Part shown: one piece after another, positions 42,093 to 52,321 of the stretch | Layout: every line of letters starts with the position of its first letter | How positions within the stretch are numbered: position 1 is the first letter of the stretch | Source: Prostheceraeus crozeri | Taxonomy: Eukaryota; Platyhelminthes; Polycladida; Euryleptidae | Length of the DNA: 64,000 nucleotides | Reading direction: 5' to 3' | Assembly: GCA_907163375.1 (NCBI GenBank) | Contig: CAJQUW010003219.1 | Location: 124,001 to 188,000 of the forward strand | The notes under the pieces: model-generated | Database searches by the model: none | What the model was told of the DNA's origin: nothing | What the model saw: only the letters and a program-made list of their open reading frames with translations | Program-made: the position numbers and the translations under genes

Positions 42093-42225
42093 TTACTCAG
42101 AGGGGATCTTATCCCAACTCCAAGGCCTCGGCCCACAAATCCAACCTCCCGCGCACAGAGCTTGCGTCATATCACTGTGTTGGTATTCGGACCCTGATTT
42201 TGACTTGAAAATCGGTGAAGTTATT
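42093..42225 (-). other. Conserved leader element with kept reading frame (element B)
   Basis: Same as 16,407-16,532 (A) and 60,436-60,560 (C). Minus-strand frame ends CAGGWICGPRPWSWDKIPSE then TAA. It sits between the coiled-coil ATG and its putative upstream TATA box. Confidence 0.45.
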
Positions 42226-42494
42226 TACATCAGGAAACAAGTCTCGAGCCGAAGCTCGCCTCGTACAACATTATAAATGCCTTAGTTGACAGGGTCGAAA
42301 ATCCCGAAAAATCATCAAAAATAACAAATTTAAATTTTTCAGCATTTTTGCACTACTCATGAAATTTTATAAGTAGTCTATAAATATAGCTTTGATCAAG
42401 AGCTATCACATGCAACTTGAATCAAGTCAATAGGTGTGCTAGAACCGAAGATACACCGCTTACAAGTTTCTGGCCTATTCAATCAAAGTGATCA

Positions 42495-42545
42495 CCAGTC
42501 ATATACTGGCTAACCAATAAGTCTGACACCTTAGCTGATATCAGC
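42495..42545. other. Hairpin plus 12-bp palindrome in leader (element B)
   Basis: CCAGT-CATAT-ACTGG (42,495-42,509) followed by GTCTGAC and the perfect palindrome GCTGATATCAGC (42,534-42,545). Conserved in order in A and C. The rest of 42,226-43,012 shows no gene; a TATAAAAG box on - lies near 42,665. Confidence 0.5.
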
Positions 42546-43012
42546 AATCGAAAAATCTAACCCGTATTCCATACGAAAACACGACTTGGAGCCGGAGCTC
42601 GGATCTGTTCACGAACCTCTAGCAAGTTATTAGTAAAAGTGATTTCTCAGTTGATGCTCCCTGCTTTTATAGTCGGCCAATTGTCAAATCCAGAAAAATT
42701 CCTAAGTTAGAAAATGGGAAAATTGGCCTTTTTACGGTTTTCAATGGCATCTCAACTCACAACCCTGACTCCCATCCGTCTCAAAATTTCGGATCTAGTA
42801 TATCTCAGTGCGGTCTGTCCACTGAAATAGGTCAGAAGCCTTGAATCGATCTAGTTTTTCGTCAAAAAATTCATCTTGAAAAAATTTGAAAAAATTTTTC
42901 CTCAAATCATGATGGACACACTCTTCTTAGGGTGAATAAATGACGCTGATTCCAAATCTGAAATCCGTTTTGCTCTCCGATGCTTTGTTTTGAAGCTACA
43001 GCCCAAAACGTC

Positions 43013-43625
43013 CAAAATTCTAACTCTGTCGATTTTCGCCAATCTCCCAAATCTTAAATGGCGTCTCACATCTAAACGAAGACAGATAGGAACAAGCCGT
43101 TTCTTTCAGTGAATTTGTCTCACTCTTAGCTTTTAAACGAGCTATTGCACGACTTTCTACGATCACTAGAAGCGAAATTGGAAAATCGGTGCCGTGGGGG
43201 GGGGTGGACGTCAGCGAAAATTTTTTTCTTTCCGATTGCTTTCAAATTCACCATACAGATGCAGAATTTCACGCTGAATCCGAATCTGGCGTCTGTTTTC
43301 CCATCCGATGCTTCGTTTTGGCGCTACAGCCCAAAACGTCCAAAATTTTACCTCTGTCCTTTTTTCGAAGTTGAACATTTTTTCTCGCCGATTGCTTTCA
43401 AATCCACCATACCGATGCAGAATTTTAAGCTGATCACGAATCTTAAGTCCGTTTCACCATTCCACCACGACAACCTAGACGGTCGCCCACGTCAACCTAG
43501 GCGGTCGCCCACGTCAACCCACCCGAGGCCAACTAACACTCTCGTTTTCGAGGGGGGGACGTCAGCGACCAATTTTCGACGGCGGCCATCTTGCGCGGTC
43601 CAGTGGTGGAGTTTCCCTTACTACT
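43013..43625 (-). repeat. Right terminal inverted repeat of element B
   Basis: Inverse of the left repeat, including the outer AGTAGTAAG end and the ATGGCCGCC block. The left copy lacks about 11 bases present here just inside that block. The segment around GCTACAGCCCAAAACGTCC is repeated within the region. No gene seen. Confidence 0.88.
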
Positions 43626-43753
43626 GACGTGGTCTTATTAGATACATTTTACTTCTTCGTTGCCATCATATCATTTGTGTATTTTGTCGTGAAAAGCATC
43701 GATGTAATTCTTCATTTTGTTATATGTTATGGAACGTTTCCTTAGATGTGTAA
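43626..43753 (+). pseudogene. Mini zinc peptide, 5'-truncated (element C)
   Basis: Only the 3' two thirds of the 23,717 gene remain, starting at the junction with B's right end. The stop of B (TAG) is TGG here, so the frame runs seven codons further to TAA. Confidence 0.6.
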
Positions 43754-43784
43754 ATTTCCGTTTTAGGCTTCTATCATCATTTTT

Positions 43785-44314
43785 ATGGATTGTGAGGGTG
43801 AACCTGTACAGGAGCTCAGTGCAATGCTATGAACAATTGGACATATCAGATTGTTAGTGTCTATCATCAACATGTCAACTGTGATCCCAATGTTGATCAA
43901 TGGGCGAGAAAACACATTCATGGACTTAATCTGAAATATTTGCAAGACTACGGCTTTTCTTGTGACAGTGCTCTTCTTATTGACTTTAAACGATGGTTAG
44001 CTGCTTTCAATGTTATACGCATCTTTTGTAATAATCCTGGTAAGGAGAGGAAAGTATTTCCCAATCTAATCATTGATGACATTTTGCTCCCGCCTTGGGA
44101 TAGTAGAGTGAATCAACATTATCATGAAGTCACGAAACGTTTTAAGGATTTGTGTGTTCCTATTTTGTCTGTTCGTTGTAGTAGCTACGTTCATAACCAA
44201 TGCTTCTTTCCTCCTTACCTCAACACTGCCAAAGTCCTGTATGGTTATCATTGCTCGCTGTATGATAGTTACCAGCTGTATCTATTTTATCTGTTTCAAA
44301 CCATTGATTTATAA
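43785..44314 (+). pseudogene. DEDD exonuclease-like protein, frame broken (element C)
   Basis: Same as 23,895-24,424 with the identical frame break after MDCEGEPVQELSAML. Here the downstream frame starts with an ATG at 43,829 (GTG in B), so an N-terminally shortened product is possible, though it would lack the motif I acidic residues. Confidence 0.5.
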
Positions 44315-44401
44315 TGCATGCTTGTTACTGTTATTCAATAAATGTTACTATGAGAAGAGTTGTTGTTTTCATGCAATGGATGGGTTAGATAAAGGGCGAT
44401 C

Positions 44402-44812
44402 ATGTCTTTCTCAAATGACTGCGGAACATTACATTTTCATAGGCAAAGTTTAAAAGGAGCTGTTCAAGATTATGTGATAAATTTTCATAAAGATGAGACC
44501 GACATCGAAGCAGTGGTCGATGATGCTAGCACTCTATTTCTAGAGTTAATGAATACATTCTCTGATAGCATTGTCATGGCGCGATTAGTTGCGAAAATTA
44601 AGTTTAGTCATTTTGGAAAGGAAGAGGTGGAAAGTCGCTCTTTCCATTTTGCTTCTTATTCAATGGAAGTGGTAGATCACCCCGAAGAATTTTTTAAAAG
44701 ACATATGATAAAAATTTCTGAACGTCTTAACGCATTTAACCATCATGGTAGCAGTCTAGTGATTGAAGCGATTTCAGATATTCACATTCAACTTTCTATA
44801 AAGAAAAATTGA
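44402..44812 (+). CDS. Conserved Polinton ORF (element C)
   Basis: Intact 136-residue copy of 24,512-24,922 with a handful of substitutions. Same GSS-x-V-I-E-A and hydrophobic pattern near the end. Role unknown. Confidence 0.6.
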   Translation: MSFSNDCGTLHFHRQSLKGAVQDYVINFHKDETDIEAVVDDASTLFLELMNTFSDSIVMARLVAKIKFSHFGKEEVESRSFHFASYSMEVVDHPEEFFKRHMIKISERLNAFNHHGSSLVIEAISDIHIQLSIKKN

Positions 44813-44814
44813 AA

Positions 44815-45138
44815 ATGCAGTGGTACTTGATTGTAGCACAACTGGTTTTCGAGCTATTTCTGCTCACTCTCGAAGTATATTCCTTCTGTACATGCGTCTA
44901 TTATTTAGAAAAGGCTAGCAAATTCATATCTTCAAAAAGACTTGCTATAGACATCATTAACGGTGAAACTATGTGTTGTGATGTATGTAAGCGAAAGGAT
45001 GGAAATGAAAAGCGCATCTTCAAGAGATGTAAGCATGCTTTTTGTCAACGCTGTTTCATACGTAATTGCATTCAACTTTGCAAATGTAACCACTGTGATA
45101 TTGCTCATTTCGAGTGTCACTTATGCCGCAATAGTTAG
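44815..45138 (+). CDS. Membrane-anchored RING-type zinc protein (element C)
   Basis: Intact copy of 24,925-25,248: all RING Cys/His positions and the N-terminal hydrophobic segment are kept; differences are mostly in the membrane segment. Confidence 0.7.
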   Translation: MQWYLIVAQLVFELFLLTLEVYSFCTCVYYLEKASKFISSKRLAIDIINGETMCCDVCKRKDGNEKRIFKRCKHAFCQRCFIRNCIQLCKCNHCDIAHFECHLCRNS

Positions 45139-45189
45139 TACCTATGCAAATGTGGTAAAGATAGGTTTTAGCAAAGACTAACACGGAAA

Positions 45190-45555
45190 ATGGCGAAACG
45201 CAAAATGAAGAAACGTAAAAGTCCAAAGTCTTCAAAGTTTTCTTCAGCCATTCAAGCTCTCCGACGAATGAAAGCAAATCAGCGGTACAATGCTATACGA
45301 CATGCTAACGATAAATTCATTTGTGAAATTATTTCTCATGTGAGAAAGTTGAGGACGAAGAAATTAGCACCAAAACAACGAAAGTTACTTAAGCGATATG
45401 CTACAAAATTGCGTTTCATCTCCAATCCTAAAGTCACCCTTCAAAGAAAGAGGGAAACTCTAACACAAAAGGGTGGTTTCCTTTCAGCAATACTTCCGCT
45501 GCTAGCTCCTGTCGTGGGTAACCTATTGGGTAATATCTTTGGCTCTAAGCGTTAA
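45190..45555 (+). CDS. pX-like basic membrane-active core protein (element C)
   Basis: Intact 121-residue copy of 25,300-25,665. Here the helix is preceded by a clean QKGGFLSAILPLLAPVVGNLLG, so the Gly-Gly processing-type site is intact, while B has GD. Confidence 0.72.
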   Translation: MAKRKMKKRKSPKSSKFSSAIQALRRMKANQRYNAIRHANDKFICEIISHVRKLRTKKLAPKQRKLLKRYATKLRFISNPKVTLQRKRETLTQKGGFLSAILPLLAPVVGNLLGNIFGSKR

Positions 45556-45586
45556 TTATGCAAATGTTGAATCTCAAAGTATTAAA

Positions 45587-46206
45587 ATGGAGATTTCAGA
45601 CTTCAATGCGATAAAGTTCTGACTGTATCAGGTCCATCTCATGCAAGTAAAACTATTTTGACGCTGAATTTATTGGATAAAAGAAGGGAGTTGTTTAAGG
45701 AACTTATCAATCGAGTGATTTGGTGTTATGGTATTTATCAACCGTCACTGTTTCAGGAATTGCAAAGTCGCAACTTTATTCGTCATGAAGGAATTATTGC
45801 AGTGGATAAACTTCAGTCTAATGATGTTGTTGTATTGGATGATCTATTAAAAGAAAGTAAGAATTCCAAAGATGTTACAGATATGTTCACTCGCGCAGCA
45901 CATCATAAAAGGTGCTTTATCATCTATATCACACAAAATTTGTTTCCTGATGGAAAAGAAGCTCGTACACGATACCTGAATACACACTATTATGCTATTT
46001 TCAAGAATCCGCGAGATAAAAGTCAATTTGAAATTTTAGCGCGACAAGTTGCACCCAGAGGATCAAAAGCCTTAATTGAAATTTTTGAAGCAGCTACTGA
46101 AAAACCATACGGTTACTTATTTATTGACTTTACCCAAGAGTGTCCGGAAGAATTTAGATTTCGAAGTGATATTTTGAAAACTCCCATGATTATCTACAAA
46201 CTATGA
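45587..46206 (+). pseudogene. Packaging ATPase, broken N-terminus (element C)
   Basis: Two extra bases directly after ATG 45,587 put the start out of frame. Walker A reads GPSHASKT, with Ser replacing the last Gly before Lys-Thr. The C-terminal part (from 45,658) is open and complete to the TGA overlapping the next ATG. The damage is complementary to that in B. Confidence 0.88.
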
Positions 46207-46769
46207 GTTCTTATTCTCGCATGATTGTTATTCCTCAGGATGAATATGTACAATTGACTGCTATACAACAAGTAAAGCAACCTCTTGCAAATCAAATGTA
46301 TAGGAAAGAATTAGATTATCAGCAAAATGTTCACATCAAGGATCCACATCGTGCTGTATTATTACAACCGGAAACTGTTGAAGAATTGAAAAACTTGAAG
46401 AATAAGATGCGTGACTCTGTATCGACTGCTACACCTTTAGCATCTCGCGCACATACCATATCTCTTTTCAACAGTATTGAACCCCACCTCAATGTAAATG
46501 ATAGAGGAGAAATCATTACAGATGAAAATAAAGTGATTGATGCTTCACGTTATGAAGACTTGATTCAGTATGCGACACGTAGAAAGCGCCGTCAGGACTA
46601 TGTTCCACCTGGCTGGACATACTTTCTTAAACTATTGAAAAAGCATAATGTGCCAAAATTTGCTTTGAATAATGAGACATTGAAAGAACTTGATTCAACA
46701 GTGGAGAGGCATGTTGAGTTGTTTAGTGTAAAGAGTTTGAGAGGCATGACATTGAGTCGTTTAGTGTAA
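46203..46769 (+). pseudogene. Basic-tailed structural protein, truncated by deletion (element C)
   Basis: Matches 26,301-26,993 for about 165 residues, then jumps at KELDSTVE into out-of-phase integrase sequence (HVELFSVKS), losing the Arg/Lys tail, the Cys-rich gene and half of the integrase. Confidence 0.8.
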
Positions 46770-47356
46770 AGAGTGCTTACAAAGCTGCACTGGTTGAACC
46801 TTTTAATCGCACATTAAAAAAGCGCTTGTGGCGACATTTTACTGCCAACTTGACACAAAATTGGACAAAGGTTCTACAAGATACACTCCATGCCTACAAT
46901 CACTCTACCCATCGTTCTATTGGACTCAGACCAGTAGATGTAAATGCTGACAATGTAGATAAAGTGCGCGAATCATTCCAGCGTAAACGCACTCATGTGA
47001 AAAGTGATGTGAAAATTGGTGACAAAGTTCGTATCTCAAAAGTGAAAAGTGTTTTTGCCAAAGGGTACCTTCCGAATTGGACAGAAGAGGTATTTACAGT
47101 ATCAAGGATTGATCAAAAAGACTCTCCCACTACCTACAAGTTGAAAGATTACAATAATGAAGAAATTGAGGGTAGCTTTTACCGCGATGAGATTGAGGTA
47201 GTCATTGAAAGTGAAACATATTTGGTAGAGAAAATCATCCGATGTAAAAAACGGCAAGGTGAAGAATGGTGTCTTGTTAAATGGGCTGGTTATCCTTCAA
47301 GTATGAACTCTTGGATGCGTCGTGCCGACATCTTTCATCTAAGTGATCGACAGTGA
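46757..47356 (+). pseudogene. int: Integrase C-terminal fragment (element C)
   Basis: Keeps only SVKSAYKAALVEPFNRTLK onward: the last catalytic Glu, the SH3-like part and chromodomain (YLVEKIIRCKK, WAGYPSSMNSW). Both catalytic Asp residues are deleted, so it is inactive. A short repeat (GAGGCATG ... GTTTAGTGTAAAGAGT twice, 46,706-46,775) marks the deletion join. Confidence 0.9.
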
Positions 47357-47397
47357 TTCATGCAAAGTTGTAACTAACAATGTTTAGGGTTTGAGCT

Positions 47398-47853
47398 ATG
47401 AATCCAACTGCCTCATTTTATTCACGACCCTCCTATGTAAGTGGCGGAGGACAAATTTACATCGGCGCTCGCCGCCAACGTGGAGGTAGCATGCTTGGTG
47501 CACTGAAATCTGTTGTAGCACCTCTCATATCCAATGTCGGTAGATCTTTAAAACGAAATGTTTTAAGTAATGCCGTTGGCTTTGCTGGTGATGTTGCTAG
47601 TGATCTTTCCAGAGGTAGAAGTTTTAAGAGCAGTTTGTTGAATCGTGGGAAGGAACGCGGTTTAAAAACATTGAATCAGACCTTTGCTGGTGTTACTCAA
47701 GGAAAAAATCGCCTAAACGAATGAATAAAGGAAGGAAGAAACATCGCGGAGCTGGTAAGGTGCGATCTTCAGTCAAACGGGCATTCACGCAAACGTCGCA
47801 GAGGCTCTAATCATTCATCAGGCGCTAAACGACGACGCTACTATAACTTCTAA
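47398..47853 (+). pseudogene. pVI/pX-like basic virion protein, frameshifted (element C)
   Basis: Copy of 28,303-28,758. A one-base deletion near 47,705 ends the frame early; a one-base insertion near 47,778 would restore it. The N-terminal part with GG site and helix is complete. Confidence 0.75.
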
Positions 47854-47855
47854 TC

Positions 47856-49134
47856 ATGGAGTGTAAAACTTCCGGGTTTTGTTTGTTCGATCAACAAGCC
47901 ATACAGACAGATATTCTTAGTTCAAGTATTGTAGATTATCATCCTCGAACAGCTGAGAATGCTGGCCCCATTGAATTTGTTATTCCTGGTGGTAGTGATG
48001 ACTACATAGATTTGAGTTATGCGATGCTTGATTTGAGGTTTAGAATTCAGCAAGCAGATGGAACTGCTATTGACGATACACATAAAGTTGGACTGAACAA
48101 TTCACCATTGACTACATTACTTCGCGATGTTTCTCTAACGATTGGAGAGCAGCAGGTGGAAGGTGGTCAAAGCGATTATCCCTATAAATCATATTTCAAT
48201 CATGTATCAAAGTTTCATCCAGCAGCACAAAAAAGTCATATGGAAGCCATGGGATGGTACAGAGATGAAGCAGGAAAATTTGATGTTGAAACAAACAGTG
48301 GCTTTATAAAGCGATCTGCTATGATTAAAGATAGTAAAGTATGTCAGCTATATGGTCCGCTGAATTTAGACTTCTTTAGACAGTCAAAGTTTTTACTCTG
48401 TAATACCAGCATGCGACTCAAGCTGACATTGAATAAGCCTGAATTTGCGCTGAATGCATTTTGCTAAAGTTGACAATTTTAGAATTCATGTGGAAGATAT
48501 TGCACTTTACATTCGTCGAGTAGTACCGAATCCAAGTGTCATTAGAGGACATGCTGAAGGTCTTAACCGCCAAAATGCCATTTACCCCGTTCAGCATACA
48601 AAGCTTCTCACCTTTACAATTCCAAAAGATCAAAAGAGTTTCATAAAAGATGGCCTCTTTCCATCGGAAGCACCGAAGCTCCTTATGATGGCAATGGTTG
48701 AAAATGATGCATTTAATGGTAATATAAAGAAGAATCCTTTCAATTTTAAACACAATCAGTTCAGTGAAATTGCTTTACGTGTAAATGGTGTGAGTCATCC
48801 TGGTCCACCCTACAAACTAGATTTTGCTGCAGATCAATTTATGCGCAGTTATGTTGATTTTATGGATGTCTTTGTCTTTTACAAATCGGATGACACCAAC
48901 GGACTCACTATGAAAGAGTTTAAGAGTGGATATACTATTTATGCATTTGATTTGACTGCTGACAGCGATATTAGTGCCCCCTATCGTCAAGCGAACGTGC
49001 CTCATAATATTCGTTTGGATTTGACGTTCAAAAGAACACTACCTGAGACGATCAATGTATTAATTTATGCAGTCTTCGATTCAAATATTGAAATTACAAA
49101 GTATCGTGACGTGATTCTTCAGTATAATCGTTAA
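47856..49134 (+). pseudogene. Major capsid protein, one frameshift (element C)
   Basis: Same protein and same T-run insertion (near 48,458) as B, but without B's later TAG, so the only lesion is the shared one. All capsid signature segments are present on either side. A +1 recoding event at this site cannot be excluded. Confidence 0.92.
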
Positions 49135-49571
49135 TGGGTTGGTTGACTGCTGACGATATTAAAACTAAAGTACAGCGTAATGCAGACGAAGCGACGTTGA
49201 AAGCTTTCGATAATGTCTATTCGCTCGATACCTTACCACCTGCAGTAAATCACTATCCCATCTTTATTGTGCTAAACACTCATTCGCAGAATTTAGGCGG
49301 GGAGCATTGGAAAGCGATCTTTATTGGAGAAGACCGACGTGGTGAACTATTTGACTCTCTTGCTCAACCTCCAAATATACCAACACAGCAGTGGTTGAGA
49401 AAACATACGCGTCAGTATCAGCGAAATGAACGCATACTACAACATCCACTTTCATCAACGTGTGGTGCTTTTGTACTGTACTTCATCTTAAGACGTTTAC
49501 ATGTATCTCGATTTGTATCTGTTATTCAAAACTTTTCATATAATCCATCCTCTAATGAAAAAATGATTTGA
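49134..49571 (+). CDS. Adenain-like cysteine protease, C-terminally shortened (element C)
   Basis: 145 residues; GGEHWKAIFI, ELFDSLAQPP and STCGAFVLYFILRRL are intact. A small deletion near 49,566 removes the last eight residues relative to B. Possibly still active. Same TAATG overlap with the capsid gene. Confidence 0.85.
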   Translation: MGWLTADDIKTKVQRNADEATLKAFDNVYSLDTLPPAVNHYPIFIVLNTHSQNLGGEHWKAIFIGEDRRGELFDSLAQPPNIPTQQWLRKHTRQYQRNERILQHPLSSTCGAFVLYFILRRLHVSRFVSVIQNFSYNPSSNEKMI

Positions 49572-49602
49572 AATAAAAACATCATATTGGAAAAATTGTT
49601 TT

Positions 49603-50148
49603 TTATTTTACAATCCGCTGGGTACGTACATACTCGATGAGATAGTCTAGGACCACATTTGCTTGTACATGAGATTTTAGTCCAGTAATGATCACTTTAC
49701 TATTATTAAAGATTGCAACATGCACAGGTAACCAACAACTAATGAGAGCTGCAGGAAAAAGTTTGGGTTCATAACACAAATTGTAACTGCTGGTACGAAT
49801 CTTCAAAAATGATACACTTTCACTCAATTGAGTAGAGATCAGCACATTGTCCACAGTCAGATTCGACATCACACACCTCCCCCTCTTCCATATCCGACGT
49901 AGTAGTCTTTGTAGCTCTAAGCGCATTGACTGCGCCGATGAATGAGAAAGGGCGCCGAGAATCTGTACAGTCCCATTTGGGAAGAGTTGAAGATTCCGTG
50001 AATTGTTCATCTTCACCACTAACATTTGAGGTCGGCCCGGGTAATACTTGCTGTTTGGAAGGTGTTGGTGTAATGTTGCGAGATCGATTTTGGTGTAGAG
50101 TCTGAAGCGACGGAGAATGTTGACGATGTTGTAGCGATGGCGCTTCAT
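49603..50148 (-). CDS. TATA-binding-protein homologue (element C)
   Basis: 181 residues from ATG 50,148, nearly identical to B, with both TBP repeats complete (KIDLATL, YYPGRPQ; SNLTVDNVLISTQL, CYEPKLFPAALISCW, SKVIITGLKS). Changes from B are scattered and conservative. Overlaps the PC4-like frame as in B. Confidence 0.82.
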   Translation of the reverse strand: MKRHRYNIVNILRRFRLYTKIDLATLHQHLPNSKYYPGRPQMLVVKMNNSRNLQLFPNGTVQILGALSHSSAQSMRLELQRLLRRIWKRGRCVMSNLTVDNVLISTQLSESVSFLKIRTSSYNLCYEPKLFPAALISCWLPVHVAIFNNSKVIITGLKSHVQANVVLDYLIEYVRTQRIVK

Positions 50149-50470
50149 GATGAAAAAATGAGTAAATTGAGCGATGTACCTTCCTTTTATACTTTTCCCA
50201 ACTACCTTGATGAAATGTGAAGTTAGTATGAAGTTGGGAATGATAGAGTTGAATTCGCCAATTGTTGACGCGCAACCATATTCGATTTCCAATACGTGAA
50301 TGTCTTTTCATATAGAAGTATTTCAAATCCTTCATGATATGATGTAGAGATTGAAAATGACGATAAGATAAAGCAAACTCTCTTCTCACATTTCCAGTTG
50401 AATCTTTGAAATAGACGTTTCGATCATGATCCGTTTCAATACGTTGTAGGGAATCTAATTTCCAACTCAT
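49820..50470 (-). CDS. PC4-like protein with overprinted C-terminus (element C)
   Basis: 216-residue frame identical in layout to 30,744-31,394. The N-terminal PC4-like module matches B residue for residue over long stretches. The overprinted Ser/Thr/Pro tail also remains open. Confidence 0.55.
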   Translation of the reverse strand: MSWKLDSLQRIETDHDRNVYFKDSTGNVRREFALSYRHFQSLHHIMKDLKYFYMKRHSRIGNRIWLRVNNWRIQLYHSQLHTNFTFHQGSWEKYKRKVHRSIYSFFHHEAPSLQHRQHSPSLQTLHQNRSRNITPTPSKQQVLPGPTSNVSGEDEQFTESSTLPKWDCTDSRRPFSFIGAVNALRATKTTTSDMEEGEVCDVESDCGQCADLYSIE

Positions 50471-50492
50471 GGTGCGTGGTAGTCATGTCTGA

Positions 50493-50849
50493 TTAAGATT
50501 TGCATAGTAGGGCGATGAACTCACGACGAATAAATGTCATGATGGAGAGATGTATGTATCTTCTATACTTCCTCCAATTGTATTTGCGAAATAAGAAACA
50601 GGTTGCGGAGTGAGAATGGCAGATTTGAATTTCATTGTTGCGACGTTGAAGCCAAACTTGATCACCCAAGGAGATGAATCTTAATGTTTCAAAATATTCC
50701 AAATCCCTCATGATATCATTGAGGTTGACAAATTGTCGCCATGTTAATGTAATACCTCTTGATGTATGACCATGAGAATTTTTGAAATGTACGTTTCCAT
50801 CACCATCAACTCTGATATGTTGTAGAGAGTCCAAAATCCAAGTCTTCAT
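50493..50849 (-). CDS. PC4-like protein (element C)
   Basis: 118 residues, intact; differs from B mainly in the last third (QRRNNEIQ, FLFRKYNWRKYRR). Same start context (ATG 50,849). Confidence 0.55.
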   Translation of the reverse strand: MKTWILDSLQHIRVDGDGNVHFKNSHGHTSRGITLTWRQFVNLNDIMRDLEYFETLRFISLGDQVWLQRRNNEIQICHSHSATCFLFRKYNWRKYRRYIHLSIMTFIRREFIALLCKS

Positions 50850-50884
50850 GATGTTATGCAAAGCTGAAGATCAGCAATATAAAA

Positions 50885-52282
50885 ATGTCGTTTTATCATA
50901 TTTTGCTTAGCAATGCGGCCGCAAATAGATTTGCTAGTAATCGAGCCGCACTCTTTTCTACTCCCATTGATCATACACAACAGCTAAATGGAAATTGGGA
51001 AGTGGATGTCACTCAACTTGTTCATAGCAACTGTGTCTATACTTTTGATCATGAGGTGATGACTATTAATATGAGACGTGCAGCTGCTTACCAATGTGAA
51101 AAGGGCTGCCGAGTATACATTCCACAGTGGCCAAAGAAAGATCTCTTATCATGTTAAAAGTTTATATATGATTTCCTGAATAAAGCGTGTAAACATATTG
51201 TCCAATTTACTCCGCACAATGACGATCATAATTATGTACATCATGTAGTTGAGAAAGATTGGATTGTTGGTTTAAGTCCAAGTTTAAGAAATGATTTAGG
51301 TTACCTCGCTAGCGCCTTAACAAACTATGATAATTATAACGTTAATTACCACATAAGTGGTTATAAACAGTTAATGTATCGAGAGGAAGCTTATTATGTA
51401 GATCTTATTCCAAGAAATGAGAAGACGTTGGTGAAGAAGATTGTGATTAAGCCAAGAAAGACAAACATGACTCCTGAAACATTATTGAAGAAATTTAATT
51501 ATCTCCTTCGAGTTAATGGTAAACAAGTGGCAACATTGACTTATATCAAATCATCTAATCATATTGCAATAAGTAAATTAAATGATGATGATCTAGCTTT
51601 AGTTTGTTCAAAAGATTTTCATCAGTTCTTACGACATCGGTCTGCAGCTGTTCATGGAAAATTTGATATGCAACATTTGCCATCTAAAAGGTCAAATCAA
51701 TTTGATACAGAATGGACCGTATCTTTATACAGAAAGTGTGTAGAGCCTTTAGGTGGTATCTTACATGAAACAATAGTGTTGATACCTCGCATTATTACTT
51801 CAGTTAAATTGGTTGTAGATTATTTAAATGAAGTGATTAATGAGCAACATATTTCATTTTCTGAAAAAGAAGGTACTTTGTCTCTCACTATAAGTGGAAA
51901 AGGTATTGAACTAATTATGGATAAAACTCTAATGGACATTTTGGGTTTTGATCAAGATATCTTTAAAAGTGGTGCTGTAACCGAAGCTAACGCAGACATG
52001 TCGCTATCGCGTCGTATTAACTATTTTCAGATATATTCCAATATTGGTGAAGATGTACGTGTGGGAGATGTTGAAGCTCCATTGCTAGCAATGATACCAT
52101 ACCAACCAAAAAGCTGCAGTATTTTATCTGAGCATACTTTCAAGAAAGTGCATTATACAGGGCTGAAATCAAACTACATCCCACAAATTGATATTGCCAT
52201 TTATGACGATGCTGGTGCGTTGATTCCTTTTCATAAAGATGCTGTGACAAGTATCACACTCCATTTCCGAATGAAGAGTTAA
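50885..52282 (+). pseudogene. Polinton structural protein I, one nonsense (element C)
   Basis: Copy of 31,809-33,206 with TAA at 51,155-51,157 (AAA in B). The rest is open, including EDVRVGDVEAPLLAMIPYQP and the C-terminal LHFRMK. Confidence 0.85.
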
Positions 52283-52321
52283 TGCAAAAGTATGCTAATA
52301 TATTTTTCCAATGTGATTAGT

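Larger units (their letters stand above)
21867..43625 (+). mobile_element. Polinton/Maverick element B, complete with both terminal inverted repeats
   Basis: Begins AGTAGTAAGTAAAACTCCAC and ends with its near-perfect inverse (GTGGAGTTTCCCTTACTACT), giving a 21,759-bp element that starts AG and ends CT as Polintons do. The inside carries the full Polinton gene set. Flanking hexamers are TACGCG (left) and GACGTG (right), so no exact 6-bp target duplication is seen. The ATPase, capsid, second structural protein and PolB genes are broken, so it is not autonomous as read. Confidence 0.95.
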
